NCBI GenBank assembly: GCA_030431755.1
Contig: JAUIIK010000017.1
Span: 1-56,743, forward strand
From: Chloroflexia bacterium
Lineage (GTDB): Bacteria; Chloroflexota; Chloroflexia; Thermomicrobiales; CFX8
Length of the DNA stretch: 56,743 nucleotides
Direction of reading: 5' to 3'
Part shown: piece after piece, positions 1 through 7,958 of the stretch
How the letters are laid out: each line of letters begins with the position of its first letter
How positions within the stretch are numbered: position 1 is the first letter of the stretch
Notes under the pieces: generated by a model
Seen by the model: only the letters and a program-made list of their open reading frames with translations
Databases searched by the model: none
What the model was told of the DNA's origin: nothing
Program-made: the position numbers and the translations under genes

Positions 1-279
1 ACCGCTACACACTTCACGGTAGGTCGGGTACTGGGTAAACCCGCCAGCGTAGCCAACGGCAGTCGTATAGATACCCTCGAGCTGCCAGAAAGTCCGTTCA
101 GGCCCCCAGAAACAACCGAGCGCGAAGACGGCTTGTTCCGTGTGTTCCGGGAACGGCCCCTGCATCGGCGTGCCAAGCACCGCATGCGTCTCTGAGACTG
201 CGAAGGCGGGCGCCTCTCGTCCGGGCAGCGCCTCCGCCTCCGTGACCACTTCTTTCTTCTTGCCGAGTCCAAAGATCAT
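1..279 (-). CDS. msrA: Peptide-methionine (S)-S-oxide reductase, 3' end cut by window edge
   Basis: Only the first 93 codons are present; the gene runs off the left edge. MsrA reduces methionine-S-sulfoxide in oxidised proteins. The translation contains [11 protein letters not shown], the family active-site motif whose cysteine is the nucleophile, followed by [22 protein letters not shown]-type sequence typical of MsrA. About 50 residues precede the catalytic motif, a longer leader than in minimal MsrA proteins, and it does not look like a signal peptide. The start is the ATG at 279-277, preceded by a strong GGAGG Shine-Dalgarno. The gene is divergent from the lipoprotein gene at 511. Catalytic residues beyond the edge cannot be checked. 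Confidence 0.9.
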   Translation of the reverse strand, partial: MIFGLGKKKEVVTEAEALPGREAPAFAVSETHAVLGTPMQGPFPEHTEQAVFALGCFWGPERTFWQLEGIYTTAVGYAGGFTQYPTYREVCSG

Positions 280-510
280 AGCGTTCCTCCATTGCGCGGC
301 TGGTTGAGTAATCAGCTGAGCTGGTAGACGATCCGTCTTCATCCTACCGCTCGTACTATCCAGAACACATTCTCACCGTGAAAAGTTCCCGATCCATTAC
401 GAAGTCCACGACGCCCGCGAAAATGAGATAGCGGACTCTTGGGGGTGTCATCAGACATCGGAAGCGCCTACGATAGAGTCCATCAATATGACGATGAAGG
501 GCGGAGTCCA

Positions 511-1248
511 GTGAAAGCTCTCACGCGACCAGGCGCGCTCGCACTAGCGCTCATGACAATCATTGGCGGCTGCACGGTGTCAAGCGAGTCGTCGGATCCA
601 CCGGCAGAGGAGATGTACCAGATCTCAACGCTCTCCGCACTCGCTGCCGGCGGTTACGACGGGTTGATCGACATGGACGAGCTGCTCGACCAGGGCGACT
701 TCGGTCTCGGCACTTTCGACCACCTCGACGGAGAGATGATCGTCTACGACGGAGTCGTCTACCGCGTCCCGGCGAACGGCGTCCCGGAAGAAGTAGACGG
801 CGATGTCACGACACCCTTTGCCGCCGTCACCCCCTGGGACCCCGAACGGGAGCACGAATTCTCCGACCCTTTGAGCTGCTCCGATCTTGAAGCTGCCATC
901 GACGGTCTGCTCGACAGTGTCGACGAGCCCTACGCGCTCAAAGTCGAGGGGCGCTTCACCTCGTTGACGACTCGCAGCGAGGAGCGCCAGGAACCGCCCT
1001 ACATCCCGCTTGCCGACGTGCTGGAGAACCAGATCGTCTTCGACCTGGGCGAGGTTGACGCGATCCTTGTCGGCTTTCGGCTCCCGGACTACATGGCGAA
1101 CTCCAACGCCGCCGGGTTCCACTTTCACGCGCTAGCTGACGACAACGCCTCCGGAGGGCATGTTCTCGATTGCCAGACTGCTGGGGAGATCAGCGTGGAG
1201 ATCGACGAGATCGACTCCTGGCAGGTGGACTTGCACAGCGATGACTAA
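511..1248 (+). CDS. alsD: Alpha-acetolactate decarboxylase with lipoprotein signal peptide
   Basis: Alpha-acetolactate decarboxylase converts 2-acetolactate to (R)-acetoin. The GTG at 511 gives a 245-aa product and has GGAG five bases upstream; an upstream in-frame start at 439 would put 24 charged residues before the signal sequence. Residues 1-21 form a lipoprotein signal with the lipobox cysteine at 21. The mature part carries family landmarks: FGLGTFDHLDGEM (64-76) with the conserved glutamate at 75, an EGRF segment with Arg148, and HFHALADDNASGGH (204-217), which supplies the three zinc-binding histidines 204, 206 and 217. A surface-anchored form is unusual, although a secreted Brevibacillus enzyme is known. 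No acetolactate synthase gene is adjacent, so the physiological link is unclear. Confidence 0.85.
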   Translation: MKALTRPGALALALMTIIGGCTVSSESSDPPAEEMYQISTLSALAAGGYDGLIDMDELLDQGDFGLGTFDHLDGEMIVYDGVVYRVPANGVPEEVDGDVTTPFAAVTPWDPEREHEFSDPLSCSDLEAAIDGLLDSVDEPYALKVEGRFTSLTTRSEERQEPPYIPLADVLENQIVFDLGEVDAILVGFRLPDYMANSNAAGFHFHALADDNASGGHVLDCQTAGEISVEIDEIDSWQVDLHSDD

Positions 1249-1367
1249 TGACATCAAGCTCTGACCGCAGCTAGACACACGTCCAGTAGCTAGCCGGCGC
1301 ACGTAACCTATCTGAGCATCCCGCAGCGACCCGCTGCAACAAGCTTCCATGTTCAGGACAGGCATCT

Positions 1368-2702
1368 ATGCGCTTGCTCTACCTGGTCGTCGGCACCACA
1401 CTCACAATGATGCTCGTCGCTGCTTGCGGAGCCGCTGAGAACGCTGGCGGCGACGCGCCCAGCCCGACAGCAACAGCACCGACCACTGAAGCCGCTTCGA
1501 CGGATGTCGTTCACACAACCGAAGAGATCCACTTTGTCCAGCTCACGCCGCCTGATGGACCACAGCCCATCATGACCGCGCTCATTGCCGGCAGGCTCGA
1601 GGTGCGTAGCCGCTGCATGGCGGTTGACGGCCACACGCTTGTCTGGCCGCATGATGTGCGCCTTGATCGTGACGAGGAGCCGCCGGTGATCCGCGACTCC
1701 GATGGCGAGATTGTCGCGACAGTTGGCGGGTCGGCAACCTTCGGTGGTGGCGAGATCGGCAGCGATCGCGCGTTCCTCGAGACTCAATTGACCGAACCGT
1801 TGCCCGAAGAATGCGGCGGTCCGTACTGGATCATCGGCGACTTCGTCTATCCTGCGACCCCGACGCCGGTTGCCTCGTCCGCCGGCGACATTGAGCTCCC
1901 ACACCACACAGGACCGATCCTCTCGGAAGAGCCCGTCGAGCTAGTCGCGGGGGTCGTGTCCGCCGATGGCGCGTGTCTGAGGTTCACCCGGAGCGATGGC
2001 GGCGAACCGCTCCTGGCAATCTGGCCGCAGGGGCTCAGCCTCGGTGGCGCAGATAACCAACTGTTTCTGGACGTCACTGGCGCCGTCTACGGAGCACTCG
2101 ACGAGCCGCATGTGATCGCTGGTGTGGCTGCGGAGACACTGGATGCCGTGGAGTTGGTCGACGCGCCAACTTGCCCTGGACCGTACCTGCTCGTGTCCAG
2201 AATCGGCGATGACGACCCGCTGGTGCGAGACGCAGCCTGGTATGCCGTGGACTTCGGCGTGTCCCTGACCGAGGCGCGCTGGCGGCTCGGCGCGACCGAT
2301 GGAGTTGGTCTCCTCGGTCCACTGCTCGAGGAGCAGGAACCGGACACCTTCGCCGGCCTCTACATCCAGCACGAACCGAGCTACCGGGTCGTTGTCTTGT
2401 TCACCGAGAACGGTGAAGAAACGCTGCGCGAGTACACCGAGGGAAAGTCATTCGAGGTGGAGTTCGAGGCCCACCAGGCACGCTACACCCTCGCGGAGCT
2501 GAAAGACGCCCAGTGGGAAGTCATCCAATTCAACCAGCAAGCGAACATCCGGGCGAGCTCAGCGACGATGGTGATGGACAACCGGGTCCAGGTGTATGTC
2601 ACGGACACGGCAGCGTACCGAGCCAAGCTCAACGCCGCAGGGTTCGAGTTGCCACCCCAGGTGCAGGTCGTCGAAGTCAACGAACTCGACTCGGACGACT
2701 AG
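1368..2702 (+). CDS. Lipoprotein with a duplicated domain, function unknown
   Basis: This is a 444-aa protein with a lipoprotein signal peptide (lipobox LVAAC, Cys20) and a Ser/Thr/Pro/Ala-rich linker up to about residue 48. I see an internal duplication. Residues about 70-155 and 190-275 share the order: a short strand ending in AG, a Cys, a WPxxxxL segment, a DxxGxxxAxxG segment, and a closing C-x-GPY. The C-terminal 160 residues are different, with FAGLYIQHEPSYRVVVLFT and VQVYVTDTAAYRAKL. That pattern recalls small alpha/beta pro-domain modules of secreted actinobacterial-type proteases, but no protease domain is present. The start ATG has AGGACAGG upstream. Function cannot be assigned. 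An extracytoplasmic sensor or binding role is possible. Confidence 0.75.
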   Translation: MRLLYLVVGTTLTMMLVAACGAAENAGGDAPSPTATAPTTEAASTDVVHTTEEIHFVQLTPPDGPQPIMTALIAGRLEVRSRCMAVDGHTLVWPHDVRLDRDEEPPVIRDSDGEIVATVGGSATFGGGEIGSDRAFLETQLTEPLPEECGGPYWIIGDFVYPATPTPVASSAGDIELPHHTGPILSEEPVELVAGVVSADGACLRFTRSDGGEPLLAIWPQGLSLGGADNQLFLDVTGAVYGALDEPHVIAGVAAETLDAVELVDAPTCPGPYLLVSRIGDDDPLVRDAAWYAVDFGVSLTEARWRLGATDGVGLLGPLLEEQEPDTFAGLYIQHEPSYRVVVLFTENGEETLREYTEGKSFEVEFEAHQARYTLAELKDAQWEVIQFNQQANIRASSATMVMDNRVQVYVTDTAAYRAKLNAAGFELPPQVQVVEVNELDSDD

Positions 2703-2741
2703 CGCCGAAATCTGCTCTCACGCTCTACGCGCCAGCAAGCA

Positions 2742-2757
2742 GTAGCCACCGGGCTAC
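2742..2757. terminator. Short hairpin between convergent genes (weak terminator candidate)
   Basis: GTAGCC and GGCTAC form a 6-bp stem around a 4-nt loop, between the lipoprotein gene (plus) and the VWA gene (minus). It overlaps the VWA stop codon. Neither side has a clear T-run, so intrinsic termination is only a possibility. Confidence 0.25.
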
Positions 2758-4892
2758 GCGCGCTCGAGCTTCTTCTTGTTCGACACGTAGTCGACGAGCA
2801 GGTACTCGCCCAGCCGATCCGGTTCGGCAAAGAAAGCCCGGCCCTTGTTGATCTTCGCGATCTCCTGGACGAAGCCGGTCATATAGGGGCTGCGGTCCAT
2901 CATGAACGTATTGATCGTGATCTGCTCGCGGGTGCAGCGCACGACCTCCTTGAGCGTCTCCTGCAACGTCCGCCACGTCGGCGGGTAGTTGAAGTGAACG
3001 TCGCCAAACTCGTCGAAGTGGGCCGTCGGCTCGCCGTCGGTAATGACAATGATCTGCTTACTGCCGCCCTTGTGTCGACCGAGCATCTGCCGCGCAAGCA
3101 TCAAGCCATGCTGGAGGTTTGTGCCGTAGTTGTACTCGTCCCAGGTGATCGTCGGCAGATCGGTCGGCTTGAGCTCCGTTGCCACGTAGGAAAAGCCAAC
3201 GATGTAGAGGCTGTCACGCGGATACTGGCCACGAATCAAGCTGTCCAGCGCCAGCGCGACCTTCTTGGCCGCCGAGAAGCAGCCGTTGTAGAGCATTGAG
3301 CGGCTCATGTCGACCATCAGGACCGTTGAAGTCTGTGTCGTCATCTCCGTCCGGTAGACCTCGAAGTCGTCGGGCATCAGCTGGAGCGGCGAGCCGGGTC
3401 CTTCGCGGTAGACCGAGTTCCGCAGCGTCTGCGGCAGGTCCAGCAGGAACGGATCACCGAACTCGTAGCGCTTCGACTCGTCGATGCGCTCAATGCCGAA
3501 GCCGCCGCGGTCCATCTGATGCTGGCCGATACGGTCTTGCTTTAGCTGCTGGAAGATATCGTTGAGCGCCTTCTGGCCGATCTTCCGGATACCGCGTGGC
3601 GTCATCTCAAAGCCGTCGCGGTTGCGGCGGATGTAACCGGCGTCCTCAAGCATCTTGGTCAGCTCGCGCAGCTGGTTGATGTCCTGACGGAACTGATCGC
3701 CCAGCAGCTTCTGCAGCTTGTCGTCATCGAGATTCTCGAGATCGCGCCAGTCGCGAACGCCGCGTAGCTGGTCCTCGACCTCCTCCATCTCCTGCAGCCG
3801 CTCCATCAGCCGCGTAGCCTCGGCCAGGCTGAGCTCCTCACCGCCACGGAACTGGAACTGCTGGGCGTAGGGGTTGTCCGGCATCATCTGCGCCAGATTC
3901 TCCGACAGCCGCTGCATCTGCTCCTGCACGCCCGGGTCGTTCATGACGGACTGCATGGCATTCCAGAGCTCCATGCGCTGCTCCGGCGTCATGGAGTCGA
4001 GCAGCGACTGCATCGCCGCCATCTGTTGGGCCATGTGATCCATCAGGTCTTCGAGCGAGTTGATGTCCTGGCCACCGAAGTAGTGGCCGTGCTTGTGCAT
4101 GAACTGCTCGAAGTTCGGGTCCAAGCCGTTGGCTTTGTCCTCAAGCATCTGGTTCAGATCCTTGAGCATGTTCTGGAGACCTTGCATGTCCTGGGAGTTC
4201 ATGTTCTGAAGAGACTGCTGCATGCCTTCAAAGGCGGAGTTGAGCACCTGTTGCTGTAGCTGTTCGACCAGCTCCTGGAACTTCCGGCGCGCACCCTGAT
4301 CCATAAACTCATAGTCCTGTAGCCCGCGGATCTGGCCCGCCGGGTCCTCCGGCAGATCGTGCAGCTGTTCGAGCTTGCGCTCGGCCATCTTCTCCAGCAT
4401 CTCCTGGAGCGCCTGCTGCTGCTCGAAATCATCGAGCTCGGCATCGGGATTGGCTCCAGCGCCATCATCCGCAGCCTGCTCGCTCCCAGCTTGCTGTTCC
4501 CTGTGCCCTGTGCCCTCTTCCCCGCTCGACTCCCGACCCCGCTCAAGTCGCTCCTGAATCCCGTCCCGCTCCATCTGCTTGATCTCTTCGAGACGTTCTT
4601 TAATGTCCTCGAGCACCGAGCCGATGTCGTAGCGATTGAGCTCCTGTTGGCGCATGCGCTTGAGACGATCCATCAGGTCGCGGATGCCGGGCATCTGGCC
4701 GTCCTTGCCATCCATACCCCAGCGCATCAGGCGTTGCAGCGCCCGTTCGAGGTTGCCATCGGCGAGGACGTCGTCGGAGATCGCCTCCATCAGGTCGTCG
4801 GCAGTGAAGTCGGCGATGTGTTGTGTGCCGTCCCAACGCGAGTAGCGCTGCTGAAACCGGGCGCGAATGGGACTGTGAAATCCGTAGCTCAA
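2754..4892 (-). CDS. VWA-domain protein, partner of MoxR/ChlI-type ATPase
   Basis: This is a 712-aa protein organised like the large (ChlD/BchD-type or CoxE-like) partner of a chelatase-type AAA+ ATPase. The N-terminal 450 residues are helical and very rich in Gln, Met and Glu. The C-terminal part is a von Willebrand A domain with a complete MIDAS: DMSRS, the threonine in YGTNLQHG, and the aspartate in VITDGEP. Such proteins act with a MoxR/ChlI ATPase to remodel or metallate a client protein. The start is a TTG at 4892 with AGGAAGGGA eight bases upstream. The gene follows the ATPase gene by 27 bp. No porphyrin or cobalt biosynthesis gene is adjacent, so the substrate is unknown. A heptamer repeat is embedded in the linker (see 4495-4522). 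Confidence 0.85.
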   Translation of the reverse strand: MSYGFHSPIRARFQQRYSRWDGTQHIADFTADDLMEAISDDVLADGNLERALQRLMRWGMDGKDGQMPGIRDLMDRLKRMRQQELNRYDIGSVLEDIKERLEEIKQMERDGIQERLERGRESSGEEGTGHREQQAGSEQAADDGAGANPDAELDDFEQQQALQEMLEKMAERKLEQLHDLPEDPAGQIRGLQDYEFMDQGARRKFQELVEQLQQQVLNSAFEGMQQSLQNMNSQDMQGLQNMLKDLNQMLEDKANGLDPNFEQFMHKHGHYFGGQDINSLEDLMDHMAQQMAAMQSLLDSMTPEQRMELWNAMQSVMNDPGVQEQMQRLSENLAQMMPDNPYAQQFQFRGGEELSLAEATRLMERLQEMEEVEDQLRGVRDWRDLENLDDDKLQKLLGDQFRQDINQLRELTKMLEDAGYIRRNRDGFEMTPRGIRKIGQKALNDIFQQLKQDRIGQHQMDRGGFGIERIDESKRYEFGDPFLLDLPQTLRNSVYREGPGSPLQLMPDDFEVYRTEMTTQTSTVLMVDMSRSMLYNGCFSAAKKVALALDSLIRGQYPRDSLYIVGFSYVATELKPTDLPTITWDEYNYGTNLQHGLMLARQMLGRHKGGSKQIIVITDGEPTAHFDEFGDVHFNYPPTWRTLQETLKEVVRCTREQITINTFMMDRSPYMTGFVQEIAKINKGRAFFAEPDRLGEYLLVDYVSNKKKLERA
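4495..4522. repeat. Four tandem heptamers TGTKCCC-like inside the VWA gene
   Basis: The plus strand reads TGTTCCC, TGTGCCC, TGTGCCC, TCTTCCC. On the coding (minus) strand this falls in the acidic low-complexity linker around GEEGTGHREQQ. Short heptamer tandem repeats of this style are known in cyanobacteria and some Chloroflexota, usually between genes. Confidence 0.6.
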
Positions 4893-4919
4893 TCTGGCGT
4901 CCCTTCCTGACTCTTCGTC

Positions 4920-6332
4920 CTAGCTCTGGTAGCGCACGGCTCCGGCGGCGTTCCCGAGGTCGTCCTTGTTGAGCTTGCGATTGAGATGCAGCCCCTCGAG
5001 GATGAATTCGACACCGGATGCCACGCCTTGCGGATTGCCGGAAACACCGAGCTTCATCAACGCGTCGCGCATGCCGTCCATGTGCGAGACCTGGTGGACG
5101 TACTCCATGGCATCCATGTCATCGGCGACCTCGACGGTCAGGCCGTTGTCGAAGGCCAGTACGAGATCGTCGAACTCGCGCACCGAGTAGTAGCTATTGA
5201 AGGTGCTGACGATCGCGCCCTGGATGAGCTTCTCGATGACCCGGTCCTCTTGAGCATCGCCCATCGTCTCGAGCTCGATCTTGCCTGTCGTCGAGGCAAA
5301 GACGGCGCGCAGATCGGAAACGCGCGGTACCGCCGTCGGCTCGCCTGCACGGATCGCCCGTTTGAGGGCATTCGAAACGATGTTCTCGTAGTTCGCAATT
5401 GACATGCGCACCGAGACGCCCGAACGCTGGCTGATGTCGTGGCTGCGTCGCGCCAGGTGGGTCACGTCGGCGATTACTTCACGCATGAATTGCGGCACGG
5501 TAATCTCCACGCCGTCTGACACGAATGCGGCGCGCTCCTGCTCCATGATCTCGATCTCGATGTCGATCGACTGTGGGTAGTGGGTGCGAATCTGGCTGCC
5601 GTAGCGGTCCTTCAGCGGCGTGATGATACGGCCACGGTTGGTGTAGTCCTCCGGGTTGGCGCTGGCGACCACGTAGACATCCAACGGCAAACGCACCCGG
5701 TAGCCACGGATCTGGACGTCGCGCTCCTCCATGATATTGAGCAGGCCGACCTGGATACGCTCGGCGAGGTCCGGCAGCTCGTTCATGATGAAGATGCCGC
5801 GATTGGTCCGTGGAATCAGGCCATAGTGGATGGTTAGCTCGTCGGAGAGGTACCGACCTTCAGCAACCTTGATCGGATCAACCTCGCCAATCAGGTCGGC
5901 GATCGTCGTGTCCGGCGTCGCCAGCTTCTCGGCAACTCTGTCGTTGCGATGGATCCACTCGATTGGCGTATCGTCGCCCTTCTCGGCAACCAATTCGCGC
6001 GCCAACAGTGACACCGGATCGAACGGACTGTCGTTGATCTCCGAGCCTTCGACGGTCGGAGTCCACTCATCGAGCAGATTGACCAGACTCCGCGCCATGC
6101 GGGTCTTGGCCTGGCCACGTTCGCCGAGGAAGATGATGTCCTGCCCGGAGAGAATCGCATTCTCGATCTGGGGGATAACCGTCTCTTCGTAGCCCATAAC
6201 GTCGGCAAACAGCGGTTCACTCGAACGCAGCCGGGCGATCAGGTTCTTTCGCATCTCCTCGCGGATTGGCAGGATTTCGTAGTCGCTCTCTCGCAACTCA
6301 CCGAGCGTAGCCGGCAGCTTCTCTTGCGCCAT
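4920..6332 (-). CDS. AAA+ ATPase of the MoxR/magnesium-chelatase ChlI type
   Basis: This is a 470-aa ATPase. The Walker A motif GERGQAKT lies at about residues 70-77. A Walker B-type segment, GIFIMNELPDL, follows, then the chelatase-like VYVVASANPEDYTNRGRI sensor region and an R-rich lid. It is the predicted motor for the VWA protein encoded 27 bp downstream. I chose the ATG at 6332 because GGGAGGA lies about 10 nt upstream. The longer GTG start at 6377 has no ribosome-binding site. Family knowledge suggests metal insertion or maturation of an enzyme complex. It is not a photosynthetic BchI by context, and nothing here names the client. Confidence 0.88.
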   Translation of the reverse strand: MAQEKLPATLGELRESDYEILPIREEMRKNLIARLRSSEPLFADVMGYEETVIPQIENAILSGQDIIFLGERGQAKTRMARSLVNLLDEWTPTVEGSEINDSPFDPVSLLARELVAEKGDDTPIEWIHRNDRVAEKLATPDTTIADLIGEVDPIKVAEGRYLSDELTIHYGLIPRTNRGIFIMNELPDLAERIQVGLLNIMEERDVQIRGYRVRLPLDVYVVASANPEDYTNRGRIITPLKDRYGSQIRTHYPQSIDIEIEIMEQERAAFVSDGVEITVPQFMREVIADVTHLARRSHDISQRSGVSVRMSIANYENIVSNALKRAIRAGEPTAVPRVSDLRAVFASTTGKIELETMGDAQEDRVIEKLIQGAIVSTFNSYYSVREFDDLVLAFDNGLTVEVADDMDAMEYVHQVSHMDGMRDALMKLGVSGNPQGVASGVEFILEGLHLNRKLNKDDLGNAAGAVRYQS

Positions 6333-6541
6333 TCGTATCTGTTCCTCCCTGTAGGACTGCCACGTAGACGCGTTCACGCCGTCACTGAAATCGCGAATTT
6401 GCGGGATGCGGTTCCGTTATCCGGGTCGACGAAACCGGGCGAGTGTCGCGGGGCTGCGACGGCGGCGGGGCAATCTGTCAGACAAGGTTAATCGTACAGG
6501 TTTCCGCCGAAGTGGAGTAGGGCAATTGCTACCGCCGCTGG

Positions 6542-7927
6542 CTAGTGGCGGCTCATACGCTCTGCCAGCGAGGAACCGTCCGGCGCGACGCCGGTCTGCT
6601 CCGCCTGCTCGTCCAGCTTGAAATATTGTTGCTGCACATAGCGCACACCGGCGTACCGGAATGGCTCTGGCTCCCAGTCCGGCGAACGGTGTCCGACCGT
6701 CGGCAGCCAGGCCAGGTCGGACTTTGTGCCGGTAATCAGATCAGCCAGCACACGCCCGGAGAGGTTCGACGGCGCGACGCCTTGGCCGGTGTAACCGCGC
6801 GCGGTCGCGATCCCGGTCGTCCGGTTGTAGGACATCGTCGGCATCCAGTCGCGTGGCACTCCGAGCGGCCCGCCCCAGGCGTGGGAGAACTGGTCCTCCC
6901 GGACCGGCTTGAACCACTCCAACGTAGCTTGCCGCAGCATCTCGTGCGTCGGCTCGTGACGGTCGAACGCATCGTCGATCTGCGAGCCATAGTGGTAGGG
7001 AGCGCCCCGTCCGCCGAAGAGTATGCGACCATCGGCGGTCTTCGAGAGGTAGTCGACCACATACTTGCTCGATCCGATGCACTCGCGGCCCTGCCAACCG
7101 ATCTCTTCCCACTGCGCGTCGTCAAGCGGCTCGGTCAGCACGATCAAGGAGTAGATTGGTAGGACCTGCCGCGACAGCTGTTCGAGCTGCGAGAGATACG
7201 CTTCGCCGCAGAGTACGACGACGTCGGCGCGCAGGTCGCCGGCGTCGGTATGCAGGACCGGCCGTTTACCAGTTGAGAAGCCCGCCGCCGCCGTCTGCTC
7301 GTAGATCCTCCCGCCACGCCGCTCGACGGCCCGGGCCAGCCCGCGGACGAGCTTGCCTGGATGAATCGTGGCGCAGTTCGGGTTGAAGAGTGACGCTATC
7401 GCCCCACGCACGGCCACACGCGCCTGGGTCTCTGCTTGGTCGAGCAATTCGTAGCCCTCAGCTATGCCGCGTTCCTGCAATGCCCGGAAGGCCGACTCGA
7501 TTGAGCCAAGTTGATGCCGACCACGTGCTAGCCGGAGCGAACCGCCCTTCTCATAGTCGCACTCGATACCCTCGCTAGCCGCAACTTGGCCGACGATGTC
7601 GACGGTTGCCGTCATCTCACGCTGCACCTGGCTGGCCGCGCCGGCGCCGTAGCGCCGCTCAAGCTCCCCCATGCTCAAGGGGAAACCACCAGAGCACCAA
7701 CCACCGTTGCGACCGGAAGCGCCAAACCCGGCGATCTCCTTCTCAACGATCGCGACATTCAGCGAGGGATCTCGTTGCAGAAGATAGTAGGCAGTCCAGA
7801 GGCCTGAGAACCCAGCTCCGAGAATTGCGATGTCGACATCAGCGGAACCGTCAAGGGCTGGCCTGGGAGTGAGGTCGTCCCCGCACGACTCCAACCAGTA
7901 GCTGTAGTTGCTGTAGTCCTTCGCCAT
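6542..7927 (-). CDS. FAD-dependent oxidoreductase, DAO family (HcnC / PuuB-like)
   Basis: This is a 461-aa flavoprotein with an FAD-binding GAGFSG at residues 37-42 and the SGRNGGWCSGG segment typical of gamma-glutamylputrescine oxidase-like DAO enzymes. It should oxidise an amine or imino acid at the C-N bond. The ATG at 7927 is preceded by GGAG at 6 nt; the longer start at 8002 would read into the previous gene. Gene order (small ferredoxin-like subunit, NAD/FAD subunit, DAO subunit) matches hcnABC and opine-oxidase operons, and the gap to the middle gene is 31 bp. Whether it acts alone or in a three-subunit complex, and its substrate, cannot be read from sequence. Confidence 0.87.
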   Translation of the reverse strand: MAKDYSNYSYWLESCGDDLTPRPALDGSADVDIAILGAGFSGLWTAYYLLQRDPSLNVAIVEKEIAGFGASGRNGGWCSGGFPLSMGELERRYGAGAASQVQREMTATVDIVGQVAASEGIECDYEKGGSLRLARGRHQLGSIESAFRALQERGIAEGYELLDQAETQARVAVRGAIASLFNPNCATIHPGKLVRGLARAVERRGGRIYEQTAAAGFSTGKRPVLHTDAGDLRADVVVLCGEAYLSQLEQLSRQVLPIYSLIVLTEPLDDAQWEEIGWQGRECIGSSKYVVDYLSKTADGRILFGGRGAPYHYGSQIDDAFDRHEPTHEMLRQATLEWFKPVREDQFSHAWGGPLGVPRDWMPTMSYNRTTGIATARGYTGQGVAPSNLSGRVLADLITGTKSDLAWLPTVGHRSPDWEPEPFRYAGVRYVQQQYFKLDEQAEQTGVAPDGSSLAERMSRH

Positions 7928-7958
7928 CGCGATCTCCGTCGCCTTCGATGCTCTCCGG

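Noticed and set aside
4359-4910. 183-codon leucine-rich plus-strand frame
   Set aside because: It mirrors the Glu/Gln-rich coding strand of the VWA gene and has no independent support.
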